A stretch of 64,000 nucleotides of DNA from Geothrix sp. 21YS21S-2 (GTDB lineage Bacteria; Acidobacteriota; Holophagae; Holophagales; Holophagaceae): contig NZ_CP132910.1 in NCBI RefSeq assembly GCF_030846775.1, positions 3,072,001-3,136,000 on the forward strand. The letters run 5' to 3'. Positions 27,005 to 35,822 of this stretch are shown here, piece after piece. Both the position numbers and the translations under genes were made by a program. The notes beneath the pieces are model-generated. The model made no database searches. It worked only from the letters and a program-made list of their open reading frames with translations, and was not told the DNA's origin. Position 1 is the first letter of the stretch. Each line of letters opens with the position of its first letter.

Positions 27005-27817
27005 CTATATTGCAAGATCCCGCAGGAAGGTCCGCACGAGCTTCTCGAAGCTTGCGGCCGCGGCGGCGCCGGCCTCCAGGACCTCGGCGTGCGTGAGGGG
27101 CTGGGGGAGCATGCCCGCGGCCATGTTGCACAGGCAGGAGATGCCCGCGGCCTTCATGCCCTCGTGGCGGGCCACGATCACTTCGGGCACGGTGCTCATG
27201 CCCACGGCGTCGGCGCCCAGGGTGCGGAAGGCGCGGATCTCGGCGGGGGTCTCGAAGCTGGGGCCGGTGACGGCGAGGTAGACGCCCTGCTGCACGTCCT
27301 GGCCCAGCGCCTTGGCGGCCGCCAGGATCTGCGCGGAGAGGGCGGGGTCGTAGGCGCCGGTCATGTCCGGGAAGCGGGGGCCGGGTTCCTGGTTGGGGCC
27401 GATGAGCGGGTTGGTGCCCATGAGGTTGATATGGTCGTTGATGACCATGAGCTGGCCCACCTTGAAGCCCGCGTTCACGGCTCCGGCGGCGTTGGTGTGA
27501 ACCACGGCCTTCACCCCGAGCCGCGCGTGCATGCGCATGGGGGCCGTGACCAGCGACATGGGGTTGCCTTCATAGAAATGGAAGCGGCCGGCCTGAAGCA
27601 CGACCTTCCGGCCTTCCAGCTCGCAGAAGATGAGCTTGCCCTGGTGGCCCTGCACGGTCTGCACGGGAAAGCCCAGGTCGGTGAAAGGGATGGACACGCC
27701 TGCCTTGGCCTCGACGCAACCGGCCAGGGCTCCGAGTCCCGAGCCCAGCACGAGGGCCAGGTCCGGCACGAACGGGGCACGGGCCCGGAGGATTTCGAGT
27801 GCGGGCTGGATGTTCAT
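27005..27817 (-). CDS. Purine nucleoside phosphorylase (PNP class I, trimeric type)
   Basis: A 270-residue enzyme that cleaves purine nucleosides with phosphate to base and ribose-1-phosphate. Family signatures: LVLGSGLGAL near residue 22 (phosphate loop), GHQGKLIFCELEG, HFYEGNP near residue 84, HTNAAGAVN near 113, and MSTVPEVIVARH near residue 213. Length and motifs match the trimeric inosine/guanosine-type enzyme. The ATG overlaps the stop of the upstream lipoprotein gene by one base (TGATG), a surprising coupling of a salvage enzyme to an envelope protein. It works with the nucleoside transporter at 5893-7299 in the same pathway but is not linked to it. Confidence 0.93.
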   Translation of the reverse strand: MNIQPALEILRARAPFVPDLALVLGSGLGALAGCVEAKAGVSIPFTDLGFPVQTVQGHQGKLIFCELEGRKVVLQAGRFHFYEGNPMSLVTAPMRMHARLGVKAVVHTNAAGAVNAGFKVGQLMVINDHINLMGTNPLIGPNQEPGPRFPDMTGAYDPALSAQILAAAKALGQDVQQGVYLAVTGPSFETPAEIRAFRTLGADAVGMSTVPEVIVARHEGMKAAGISCLCNMAAGMLPQPLTHAEVLEAGAAAAASFEKLVRTFLRDLAI

Positions 27818-29781
27818 CAATTTACCTTGTCCAGATGGATGGTGACCTGGGTGTCGGACACCAGGGTCGTGGGGCTGAGCAGGCGGATCCTGAACCGGTG
27901 CCAGTTGGGGGTGGTCAGGTCGGCCGGGTTGCCCTTGATGGCGAGGGGGTAGGCCGTGGCGGCGCCGGAAGGGAAGAGATAGGCGTTGGCGATGTCGCCG
28001 TCGATCACCACCTCGATGGAAGCGCCGGCCGGCAGAGCGGGCACCGTGGTGACCCTGAAGGAGTAGGCGCGGTCCAGGCTCCAGGCGCTCATGGCGTAGA
28101 GCACCTCGCCCCGGGAGTTGTTGGGGTAATAGTCCTCGGCCTGCTCCACGTTGCCGGTGTCCAGGAAGTAGCGCTTGATCTTGGCGGCGGAGGACATGGA
28201 CAGCGTGAAGCTGGGCAGGGGCGTGACCAGGGAATCGGGATCGGAGCCCCAGTTGACGGTGTACTTGGGCAGGATGGCGTTGGCGGCGGTTGACCAGGGG
28301 ATGTTGAACTTCGCGCACAAGGGGGTGAGCACCGCGTCCCCGAAGAAGGTCTTCAGGTCGGAGTTGTCGGAGGCGGTCCGGTCCTCCTGCAACCGGGCCA
28401 GCTGGGTGTACAGGCTGGTCACGTCCGTGGAGACGGTCTTCGTCCCCGAGGTCATGGTGGGGTTGTTGCCGGAATACATGCGCGTGAAATTGAGGGCGGT
28501 CATGTTGGACCAGTTGGCCACGGACCCCGGGGACGTGATGCCGCCGTTGATGAGGGCCAGTTCCCAGGTGAGGGCCGTGATGGCCGGGGCGGAGAAGGGG
28601 CCGATCTGGGAGGCGTTCAGCTTGCTGAGGTCGCGGATGTCCCGCACGGTCTGGTAGCGGTTGCTCCCGGTGGCGGAGGGCAGGTAGGGGTGCTCCAGCA
28701 GGGTGACGGCGATGGCGTCGCCGAAGCCTTCGACCAGGGCCAGGTCCGGCGCCAGGCTGGTGGCGGGGACGCCGGTGGGGAGGATGTTCGTCTTGCCCTG
28801 GCCCAGGATGGCGTTGCGGCCCATGAGCGCGTAGAGGGTGGCCGGATCGAAGGCGTCGTCCGGCTGGGGGACGCCGTCGATGGTGCCGCCGCCGCAGATG
28901 GAGCCCATGTACAGATATGTGGACCCGTTATAGGACTTGGGGAGGAGCGTGGGGCGCCACTCGACGAAGGTGCCCCGCCGGGTGGACAGGCCGGGGCGGT
29001 AGTGCATGGCCAGCTCCGTCTCGGAGCTGCTGGGCACGGCGTTGCCGATGTTGTTGTTGAATTCGTAGAAGGTGTCCAGGATGGCCGGGATCCGGCTGCC
29101 GGCGGCCACGGTCTCGGGGAAGGGGAAGCTGCTCTCGTAGGGCACCCACCAGTTGGGCAGGACCACCATCCACGGGTCGTTCAGCCCGATGTCGAAGTTC
29201 ACGACCACGTCGGCGGTGCCGACGGCGGCCGGGGTGGCATTCGTGGTTGAAGTGCTGCCGTCAATCGACTTCCGGATCACGTACACGGGGCGGTCGATGA
29301 TCTGCTTCGTGCTGTAGACGCCGTCGGGGTCGGCGCCGAGGGTCACGAGGGAGGCGGGGGTGGTGGGCTGGGTCATCTGCCCTTCCACTTCCACGAAGGT
29401 GAGGTAGTTCTTCTGGACGCCGAGGCTGGCGGTGTAGAGGCCGGTGCTGGACGTGGTGGCCTGGGAGACCAGGGTCCATACGTTCTTGACGGTGTAGTCC
29501 GGCAGGGTCTCCGGGCGCACCTGGAAGACCCGGACCTTCAGGCCCCGGGCCGGAACGGTCTTGAAGAGCGCGGGATCGGTCTCCAGGCCGGTGGGGACGC
29601 CGTTGGCGTCGTAGTGCATGGGCACCCGGGTGTAGGTCACGGTGCCCGAGATCTTGTACGTGGTGGATTCCGCGGCCTTCTCGGCCAGGGACTTCTTGGC
29701 GCACCCGAGGCCGGCGCCAAGCACGAGAGCGGCGAGCAGCATGGCTGCGCACGCGCGCAACCCGTAATGACGTACAACCAT
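27817..29781 (-). CDS. Large lipoprotein of unknown function
   Basis: A 654-residue protein with a lipoprotein signal: a positively charged start, a hydrophobic core and the lipobox-like LGAGLGC near residue 26, so it is probably lipidated and anchored in an outer or inner membrane. The mature part is rich in Thr, Ser, Asn and strand-forming segments (TYKISGTVTYTRVPM near the start, similar in style to carboxypeptidase-regulatory or big-repeat domains), typical of surface proteins. I recognise no catalytic motif. I chose the ATG at 29781, which has GAGGTGATC just upstream; an in-frame ATG 54 bases earlier is less likely. It precedes the PNP gene with one base of overlap. Confidence 0.65.
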   Translation of the reverse strand: MVVRHYGLRACAAMLLAALVLGAGLGCAKKSLAEKAAESTTYKISGTVTYTRVPMHYDANGVPTGLETDPALFKTVPARGLKVRVFQVRPETLPDYTVKNVWTLVSQATTSSTGLYTASLGVQKNYLTFVEVEGQMTQPTTPASLVTLGADPDGVYSTKQIIDRPVYVIRKSIDGSTSTTNATPAAVGTADVVVNFDIGLNDPWMVVLPNWWVPYESSFPFPETVAAGSRIPAILDTFYEFNNNIGNAVPSSSETELAMHYRPGLSTRRGTFVEWRPTLLPKSYNGSTYLYMGSICGGGTIDGVPQPDDAFDPATLYALMGRNAILGQGKTNILPTGVPATSLAPDLALVEGFGDAIAVTLLEHPYLPSATGSNRYQTVRDIRDLSKLNASQIGPFSAPAITALTWELALINGGITSPGSVANWSNMTALNFTRMYSGNNPTMTSGTKTVSTDVTSLYTQLARLQEDRTASDNSDLKTFFGDAVLTPLCAKFNIPWSTAANAILPKYTVNWGSDPDSLVTPLPSFTLSMSSAAKIKRYFLDTGNVEQAEDYYPNNSRGEVLYAMSAWSLDRAYSFRVTTVPALPAGASIEVVIDGDIANAYLFPSGAATAYPLAIKGNPADLTTPNWHRFRIRLLSPTTLVSDTQVTIHLDKVN

Positions 29782-29884
29782 GATCACCTCGTACAACCGC
29801 GCAAAGGCCAAGCCTAACATGCCAAACCCAAACATGCTCGTTCCAGGCAGGGATGCTGCGAACGGACGAGAGGTTCTGTAAAAA

Positions 29885-30850
29885 TCAATGCCGGGTCTTG
29901 GGAGCCACCGCGGCCTGGTTCTCGGCGATCTGGTCGGCGGGGATCTCCTCCACGTCGTTCAGGAACGGCAGGGGGTTCTTCACGGTCCCGTCCACCCGCA
30001 GCTCGAAGTGGAGGTGGGGGCCGGTGGCGTTGCCGGTGCGGCCCACTTCGGCGATCTTCTGGCCCCGGTGGACGATCTCGCCTTCGCGGACGAAGTTCTT
30101 CCGGTGGTGGCCGTAGACGGTCACGACGCCGTTGCCGTGGTCGAGGATCACGAAATTGCCGTAGCCCCGCTTCATGGAGCCCACGGTGACCACCTGGCCG
30201 TCCAGGGCGGCGAAGACGTCGGTGCCCGTGGGGGCGGTGAGGTCGACGCCCTTGTGGCTGCCCCGGTACTTCACCCGGCGCTTGGAGGCCTTCACCTTGA
30301 TGGTCCTGGAGCGCATGCGGGGGCCCCAGGCGGAGCTGACCGTGCGGGTCTCCACGGGCCAGAGCAGGTCCAGGCGGCCCGGATCGGCCGGCGTGAAGGC
30401 CAGGGCGGGGGCCACCACCGCATCGGCGGGGTCCACGGGAGGCAGGACGGCCTTGATGCCCGCAAGGGCCGGACGGTCCTCCCCAACGGGGGCCATGGCG
30501 GAGAGATCCCGCGCCGAGGCGGGGAGGATCCGCTCCAGGTGGGTGAAGCTGGTGGGCCCGGGGGCGGGGGTGGCCGGCAGGGAGGGCACGGGCGCGCCCG
30601 GCTTCCGGTGGGAGGCCAGGGCGGGCTTGCCCTTCACCTTGACCGTGGAACCCACCAGCAGGTGGCCCAGGTCCAGGCCGGGGTTGATGGCTTCAAGCTG
30701 GGCCAGGGAAAGGCCGTTGTCGCGCGCGATGCGCGCGGCGGTCTCCCCCCTCCTGACCTTGTGGAGGCTGGAGGTCACGGTCCTGGAAGCCTGAAGGCTC
30801 CCGGTCATTCCGGAGATGGCGAGTGCGAGTGCAATAATGGCATTGCGCAT
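29885..30850 (-). CDS. Exported LysM plus M23 peptidoglycan endopeptidase
   Basis: A 321-residue cell-wall enzyme. A signal peptide (residues 1-21) is followed by one LysM domain (about 28-75, VRRGETAARIARDNGLSL), a proline-rich linker and an M23 peptidase domain (about 165-300). The zinc ligands are intact: SHKGVDL near residue 201 (H-x3-D) and PHLHFELR near residue 281 (H-x-H). M23 enzymes of this type cut peptide crosslinks in peptidoglycan, in the periplasm. GAGGAG lies 5 bases before the ATG. Contrast the degenerate M23 domain of the gene at 34505. Confidence 0.92.
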   Translation of the reverse strand: MRNAIIALALAISGMTGSLQASRTVTSSLHKVRRGETAARIARDNGLSLAQLEAINPGLDLGHLLVGSTVKVKGKPALASHRKPGAPVPSLPATPAPGPTSFTHLERILPASARDLSAMAPVGEDRPALAGIKAVLPPVDPADAVVAPALAFTPADPGRLDLLWPVETRTVSSAWGPRMRSRTIKVKASKRRVKYRGSHKGVDLTAPTGTDVFAALDGQVVTVGSMKRGYGNFVILDHGNGVVTVYGHHRKNFVREGEIVHRGQKIAEVGRTGNATGPHLHFELRVDGTVKNPLPFLNDVEEIPADQIAENQAAVAPKTRH

Positions 30851-30963
30851 GGGTTCTCCTCATGCGGGAACGGGAATCAGGTGGTGGGACGCTAGCAACC
30901 CTCCTGGGGATCACCCCATGGTGGACAATCGGAACTCTGATCCTAGCCAGCACATTTCCCCAA

Positions 30964-31039
30964 CGCAAACGAAAATGCATTCCGTTTGCGCCGAATGGAA
31001 TCAAGGAAATAGCGCATCACCCTTTGTTTTCAGGGTGAT
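30964..31039. repeat. Two hairpins between moaC and the LysM-M23 gene
   Basis: A perfect 8-base inverted repeat (30964-30971 with 30983-30990) and a second 8-base one (31016-31023 with 31032-31039). The second lies 37 bases past the moaC stop and could end that transcript, although no T run follows on the minus strand. The first lies in the likely promoter region of the LysM-M23 gene and could be an operator. Neither role is proven. Confidence 0.45.
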
Positions 31040-31075
31040 CAATGGCAGCCGGGCAGCGGCTGGAAAATGGCGGCA

Positions 31076-31573
31076 TTATTCTTGCCAAGGACAATCCGGC
31101 CAGCTCTCCAGGATCCGGCCCCGCCGTCCCCCCTCCTTCAGGAGGAGGCGCACCGGGCCCACCTCCATGCGGTGGTTCACGGCCTTGAGCATGTCGTAGA
31201 GCACCAGGAGCCCCAGGCTGACCCCGGTGAGCGCCTCCATCTCCACCCCCGTGCGCCCCTCCAGGGCCACCTCCACCCGCAGCCAGGCCCGGCGGAGCTC
31301 CGGGTCCCAGTGCTGGGCCACGGTCACGGCGTCCAGGACCAGGGGGTGCGCGAGGGGGATGAGGTCCCCGGTGCGCTTGGCCCCGCCGACGGCCCCGATG
31401 CGGGCCACGGTCCAGGGGTCCCCCTTGGGGCCGCCGCCTTCCTCCAGGGCGCGGGCGCACTCCGGGCTCAGGGCCAGGTAGCCCGCGGCCACGGCGCGGC
31501 GCCGGGTGGCGGCCTTGGCCGACACGTCCACCATCACGGGGCGTCCTTCGGGGTCCAGGTGGGTCAGGCTCAT
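31076..31573 (-). CDS. moaC: Cyclic pyranopterin monophosphate synthase
   Basis: A 165-residue MoaC, the second enzyme of molybdenum cofactor synthesis, making cyclic pyranopterin monophosphate from the MoaA product. Signatures are KRTGDLIPLAHPLVLDAV near residue 68 and GRTGVEMEALTGVSLGLLVLYDM near residue 110. The ATG used here overlaps the stop of the HAD gene by 4 bases (ATGA), so they are coupled; a second in-frame ATG 12 bases upstream is possible. Other moa genes are not in the window. Its neighbour is a phosphatase, not a Moco gene. Confidence 0.93.
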   Translation of the reverse strand: MSLTHLDPEGRPVMVDVSAKAATRRRAVAAGYLALSPECARALEEGGGPKGDPWTVARIGAVGGAKRTGDLIPLAHPLVLDAVTVAQHWDPELRRAWLRVEVALEGRTGVEMEALTGVSLGLLVLYDMLKAVNHRMEVGPVRLLLKEGGRRGRILESWPDCPWQE

Positions 31574-32223
31574 GACGCGCTCCATGCCAGAAGGATGTCC
31601 CGGAGGGCCGCCGTGTCGGGGGCGTAGGCCATGGGCCCCGAGGCCGCCAGGGCCTCCTCCCCGTAGAAGCCGTGGCCCACGGCCACGCTCCGGATCCCGG
31701 CCTCCCGGGCCATGTCCAGGTCGAAGGGGGTGTCCCCCACCATCACCGCATCCTCCGGGGCAACCCCCAGGCGCCCCAGGATAAGGTGGATGCTCTCCGG
31801 GGCCGGCTTGGCGTCGGCCACGTCGTCGGGGGTCACCACCGCCTCGAAGAAGCGGGTCCATCCCAGGGCCTCCACCTGCCGCACCAGGGGCGCGGTGCGC
31901 TTGCTGGAGGCGATGGCCTGCCGGACGTCCCGGCGGTGAAGCTCCGCCAGGAGCTCGGAAATGCCCTCGAAGCCACGGATCAGGTGCTCGTTGGCGGTGT
32001 AGTTGTAGGACCGGTAGATGGGGAGGACCTCCTCCATGGCCCGGCCCAGGGGGCCGAAGGTGCGGGTGATCCCCTCCTCCAGGGGCAGTCCGACGTACTT
32101 GAGCCACTCCTCCCGGACGGTCCCCGGCAGCCCCATCGCCTTGAGGGCGTGGTCCATGCCCGCCTCGATGATGGGCCGGGTGTCGGCCAGGGTTCCGTCG
32201 AAATCCCAGATGACGAGCTTCAC
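31570..32223 (-). CDS. HAD-family hydrolase, phosphoglycolate phosphatase-like
   Basis: A 217-residue HAD hydrolase with a helical cap. Motif I DFDGTLADT near residue 7, motif II SSKR near residue 105, motif III AKPAPE near 139 and motif IV GDTPFDLDMA near 164 are all present. The layout matches Gph/YieH-type phosphatases. The substrate cannot be read from sequence. It is coupled to moaC downstream, and the M20 peptidase gene lies 51 bases upstream on the same strand. Confidence 0.88.
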   Translation of the reverse strand: MKLVIWDFDGTLADTRPIIEAGMDHALKAMGLPGTVREEWLKYVGLPLEEGITRTFGPLGRAMEEVLPIYRSYNYTANEHLIRGFEGISELLAELHRRDVRQAIASSKRTAPLVRQVEALGWTRFFEAVVTPDDVADAKPAPESIHLILGRLGVAPEDAVMVGDTPFDLDMAREAGIRSVAVGHGFYGEEALAASGPMAYAPDTAALRDILLAWSAS

Positions 32224-32274
32224 GCAAAAACCTCCATGGGTCCGATTCTCCCATGGGGCCGGGCCGGGCGGCCT

Positions 32275-33645
32275 TCAGAATCCGCTGACCACCTGGAAGT
32301 ACCGCGCGAACGCGGCGATCCCCCCCGAGGCCTGCTCCCAGTCGTAGTTCTCGTTGGGGGCGTGGTAGCCGTGCGACGGCAGGCTCAGGCCGAGGAAGTA
32401 GACCTCGCACCCCAGGACGTCCTCCATGGTCTTGACGGCCCCGATGGAGCCGCCCTCCCGGGTGAAGCAGCAGGGGGCGCCGAAGGCGAAGGCGTAGGCG
32501 TCCTTCACGGCCTCGGCGTAGGGGCCGGACACGTGGCCCTTGAAGGGGGCCAGGCCGTGCTCCTCGTGGACCTGCACGTCGGGGTAGTGCATGGCCAGGA
32601 ACTTCCGGATGAGGTCGAAGGTGGAGGCCTCGTCCATGTCGGGCACCAGCCGGCAGCTCATCTTGACCTCGGCCCGGGGGGGGACGGCGGACTTGATGCC
32701 GGGGCCGGTGTAGCCCCCCACCACGCCGTGGACCTCCATGGTGGGCCGGCCCCAGATGCGCTTCATGACCTTCAGGGGGTTCTCGGTGCGCAGGCCGTGG
32801 ATCTCGTGGTCGGCCTTGAAGGTCTCCACGGAGAAGCCGGAGTGGGCCCACTCCTTCAGCTCCTTCCTGGAGGGCTTGGCCACCTTCCTGTAGAAGTGGG
32901 GGATCTTCACCTTCCCGGTGTGGCCGTCCACCATGGCGGCCACGACGCTCATGAGCTCGGCCAGGGGATTGCGGGCCGCGCCGCCCACCACCCCGGAATG
33001 CAGGTCGTGGCTGGCGGTCTCCAGGGTGAGCCGGAAGCCCTTCAGGCCCCGGAGGCCGGCGGGGGTGCTGGGCTTGCCCCGGGTGATCCACACGGTGTCG
33101 CTCACCACGATGGCCTGGGTGCCCAGGAGGTGCTTGTGCTTCTCCAGGCCGCCCCGGAAGCTGGGGGACCCGATCTCCTCCTCCAGCTCCCAGAGGAAGT
33201 GGACGTTCAGGGGGACCCCGGCCTCCCGGGCGGCCATGGCCCCGAAGAAGGCCGACAGGGCCGGCCCCTTGTCGTCGGTGGTGCCCCGGCCCTTGTAGGT
33301 GTCGCCCTGGATCTCCATCCGGAAGGGCTCGGTGGTCCACTCGGGCTCGTTGGCGGGCTGGACATCCATATGGTTGTAAACGGTGAGCGTGGGCAGGGCC
33401 GGGTCCAGGTCGTAGCGGCCCAGGACCAGGGGGTTGCCTTCGGTCTCGAGGAGGGTGGCCTCCCCGCCGTGGCGGCGGAAGAGGTCCACGGCCGCCTCGG
33501 CGCAGCGGCGGATGTCGCCGGCCCGGTCCGGGTCGCTGGAGACGGAGGGGATCTCGACGAGCGTGCGGAGTTCGGCTTCGAAGGCCTGGCGCTTGGACTG
33601 GGCGAAGGCTGCAAGGGCTTCACGGGTGAGGGCATCGGCGTTCAT
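32275..33645 (-). CDS. M20-family metallo-dipeptidase
   Basis: A 456-residue zinc peptidase of the M20 type with a dimerisation insert. Metal ligands and catalytic residues are visible: VYNHMDVQPAN near residue 86 (H-x-D), TDDKGPALSA near residue 118, and LWELEEEIGS near residue 146 (the Glu-Glu pair). The dimer/linker region follows (about 205-330). Such proteins cleave dipeptides in the cytoplasm. AGGAG lies 6 bases before the ATG. It is followed by the HAD gene 51 bases downstream. Confidence 0.92.
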   Translation of the reverse strand: MNADALTREALAAFAQSKRQAFEAELRTLVEIPSVSSDPDRAGDIRRCAEAAVDLFRRHGGEATLLETEGNPLVLGRYDLDPALPTLTVYNHMDVQPANEPEWTTEPFRMEIQGDTYKGRGTTDDKGPALSAFFGAMAAREAGVPLNVHFLWELEEEIGSPSFRGGLEKHKHLLGTQAIVVSDTVWITRGKPSTPAGLRGLKGFRLTLETASHDLHSGVVGGAARNPLAELMSVVAAMVDGHTGKVKIPHFYRKVAKPSRKELKEWAHSGFSVETFKADHEIHGLRTENPLKVMKRIWGRPTMEVHGVVGGYTGPGIKSAVPPRAEVKMSCRLVPDMDEASTFDLIRKFLAMHYPDVQVHEEHGLAPFKGHVSGPYAEAVKDAYAFAFGAPCCFTREGGSIGAVKTMEDVLGCEVYFLGLSLPSHGYHAPNENYDWEQASGGIAAFARYFQVVSGF

Positions 33646-33758
33646 GGCGTCTCCTGGGGAGGGGCCTCTACCATAGCCCCAGGGCGGGAACCCGGAAAGG
33701 GGAATCCTCATGCGGGCCGCGGGCGCAGTACAATCCTCGGGAACAACCAGGAGAAGGC

Positions 33759-34508
33759 ATGGACCGTTTCGGAAGCTCCAGATTGCGCATCGTGTGGACC
33801 AGCATCTGCCTGCTCCTGACCGGCCTCGTGCTGGGCGGCATCCAGGGCATCAACGGCGACGGCCAGCTGATGGTCTTCGGCTCGGGCATCCCCCTGGGCT
33901 TCATCGACGATCCCAAGGCCTGGGCGGCCGACATCCTGGGGCGCTTCCTGTTCGCCGTGGTGCCGGCGGTGATCCTGCTGGGCGGCATCTTCCCCCTGGG
34001 GGAGTGGCTGGCCTCGGGCTCCCGGCCCGAGCGGTTCAAGGGACTGGCCCTGGGCGCGCCCCTGGCCTTCGCCCACGGGCTCGTCCTGAGCCAGATCGCC
34101 ATCCTTCCGATCCTGGCCGCCAGCTATAGGCTCCTGGGCAACCCCCTGGCCCCCCGCATCCTCCTGGCCGACACCAACGCCGTGCTCCTGGGCCTGGAGC
34201 TTCTGCTCTGGTCGGCCGCCCTGGGGTGCCTCCTCAAGTCCAACCGCGGCCTGGCGGTGATCCTCGCCTTCGGGCTCCAGGAGGTGGGGCGCGTCATGGC
34301 CTGGGGCGGGGAATTCCTGGGGGACCTGGACGTCCCCAAGGCGGCCGTGAAGACCATGGCCTTCCTGGGCCGGGCCCTGCCCAGCACCCAGCTCCCCTCC
34401 GACCCCTTCGCCTGGAAGGCCCTGCCGCTGACCCTGGGCCTGCCCATCCTCCTCGCGGCCCTCCTGCTCCTCCTGCCGGGCAAGGCCCCCAAGCGGAGCA
34501 AGGCTTGA
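33759..34508 (+). CDS. Multi-pass membrane protein of unknown function
   Basis: A 249-residue hydrophobic protein with about five or six membrane segments and few charged residues between them. I recognise no family. AGGAG lies 8 bases before the ATG. The final codons overlap the TTG start of the EnvC-like gene (TTGA), a strong sign of translational coupling and a possible joint role in cell-wall work. Confidence 0.6.
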   Translation: MDRFGSSRLRIVWTSICLLLTGLVLGGIQGINGDGQLMVFGSGIPLGFIDDPKAWAADILGRFLFAVVPAVILLGGIFPLGEWLASGSRPERFKGLALGAPLAFAHGLVLSQIAILPILAASYRLLGNPLAPRILLADTNAVLLGLELLLWSAALGCLLKSNRGLAVILAFGLQEVGRVMAWGGEFLGDLDVPKAAVKTMAFLGRALPSTQLPSDPFAWKALPLTLGLPILLAALLLLLPGKAPKRSKA

Positions 34509-35656
34509 GACGGACCCTCGCCCTCGTCCTCGGCGCCGCGCTGGCGGCCCAGGAGCCCCTGCCGCCCCCCCAGGACCTCAACCAGGTCAAGGGCCGGCTC
34601 ACCCAGATCCAGGCCGCGCTCACGGCGGCGGACCAGCAGATCGCAGCCCTCAAGAAGCGCCGGAAGGGCGTCCTGGTGGAGCTGCAGGCCATCTCCCTGC
34701 AGGCCGACCGCGTGCGGGCCCAGGCCGAGCAGGCCCGGCTCAAGCGCGACCAGGCGCAGATGGAGGTCCAGTCCATCAGCCGCAAGAAGGAGGAGATCAG
34801 CCTGGAGATCCGCCAGCGGCGCAACGAGCTGCGCAAGGAGGTGCGGTGGATGCAGGCGCTGGGCCCCCTGGGGGACCTGGGCCTGTTCGCCAGCTTCGCC
34901 ACCTTCGAGCAGTACATCGTGCAGGGACGCTACCTCGCCTACCTGCGCAACCAGGAGCGCATCCGCCTGGACCGCATCCAGCACCTCCAGACCGACCTGG
35001 CCCGCCGGGAGGGCGAGATCCAGGAGGCCATGAAGCGGCTCACCCGGGAGGAGGAGGAGGCGGTGCGCTTCCAGGCCAGCCTCACCCTCAACGAGGAGCG
35101 CCTGGGTTCCTTCCTGGACGGCCTGCGCATGGACGAATCGCGCCAGAAGGAAGTCCAGGCCGAGCTCGCCGAGGAGGCCCTTCAGCTCGAGCGCATGCTC
35201 ACCCAGCTCCTGGGCAAGCCCCGGGCCGACGCCTTCGAGAGCCCCGTGGCCTTCGCGGGCCTGCGGGGGGACCTGCCCCAGCCCACCCCCGGCACCCTGG
35301 CCCAGGGCTTCGGCGAGCACCTGCACCCCAAGTTCCACACCCGGACCATGCAGAGCGGGCTCCTCATCTCGGCCACGGCCGGCGCCCAGGTCAACGCCGT
35401 GGCCGACGGGAAGGTGGTCTACGCCGACATCTACCAGAGCTTCGGGCCGATGGTGATCCTCGACCACGGCGGCGGCTTCTTCACGCTATACACCCATCTG
35501 CGCGGCATCTCGGCCGCCAAGGGCCAGATCCTCAAGCAGGGGGAGGCCCTGGGCACCGTGGGCGTCACCGTGGACGGGCCCCGGCTGGGCTTCGAGGTCC
35601 GGCATCTCACCCAGCCCCAGGATCCCAACAAGTGGCTGAAGCAGCACTACCGGTAG
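34505..35656 (+). CDS. EnvC-like protein: coiled coil plus degenerate LytM domain
   Basis: A 383-residue periplasmic protein with a short signal peptide (LALVLGAALAAQ), a long coiled coil (about residues 22-235, rich in E, R, Q and L) and a C-terminal LytM/M23 domain (about 265-375). Zinc ligands are lost: the H-x3-D position reads MQSGLLIS and the H-x-H position reads RLGFEVR. Family knowledge: EnvC/NlpD-type proteins with such degenerate domains activate amidases and do not cut peptidoglycan. The start is a TTG at 34505 overlapping the previous stop; no other in-frame start fits the signal peptide. Confidence 0.8.
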   Translation: MRRTLALVLGAALAAQEPLPPPQDLNQVKGRLTQIQAALTAADQQIAALKKRRKGVLVELQAISLQADRVRAQAEQARLKRDQAQMEVQSISRKKEEISLEIRQRRNELRKEVRWMQALGPLGDLGLFASFATFEQYIVQGRYLAYLRNQERIRLDRIQHLQTDLARREGEIQEAMKRLTREEEEAVRFQASLTLNEERLGSFLDGLRMDESRQKEVQAELAEEALQLERMLTQLLGKPRADAFESPVAFAGLRGDLPQPTPGTLAQGFGEHLHPKFHTRTMQSGLLISATAGAQVNAVADGKVVYADIYQSFGPMVILDHGGGFFTLYTHLRGISAAKGQILKQGEALGTVGVTVDGPRLGFEVRHLTQPQDPNKWLKQHYR

Positions 35657-35686
35657 GACCGGGATTGGGGTTGCGGACGGATATTA

Positions 35687-35761
35687 ATTGATTATTAATT
35701 ATTGAACCCACAACCGGGAACTGGCCTGGATTGTTGGGTTCAATTTTAATTATTAATCAAT
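35687..35761. repeat. Long AT-rich imperfect inverted repeat
   Basis: Left arm 35687-35713 and right arm 35731-35761 pair over about 27 bases with two or three small mismatches and bulges; the loop is a short G+C-rich segment. The inner parts pair as TTGAACCCA with TGGGTTCAA. The outer parts are AT-only. It follows the EnvC-like gene and precedes the LtaS-like gene. It may be a terminator, since the right arm ends in an AT-rich tract, or a small transposable remnant. The very low G+C contrasts with its surroundings. Confidence 0.6.
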
Positions 35762-35822
35762 GTCCTGCCGGGGGGCGGTCCTGGGCCGCCCCTGGCACCG
35801 CCCTGCCCGGGCCGGAGGCGTC

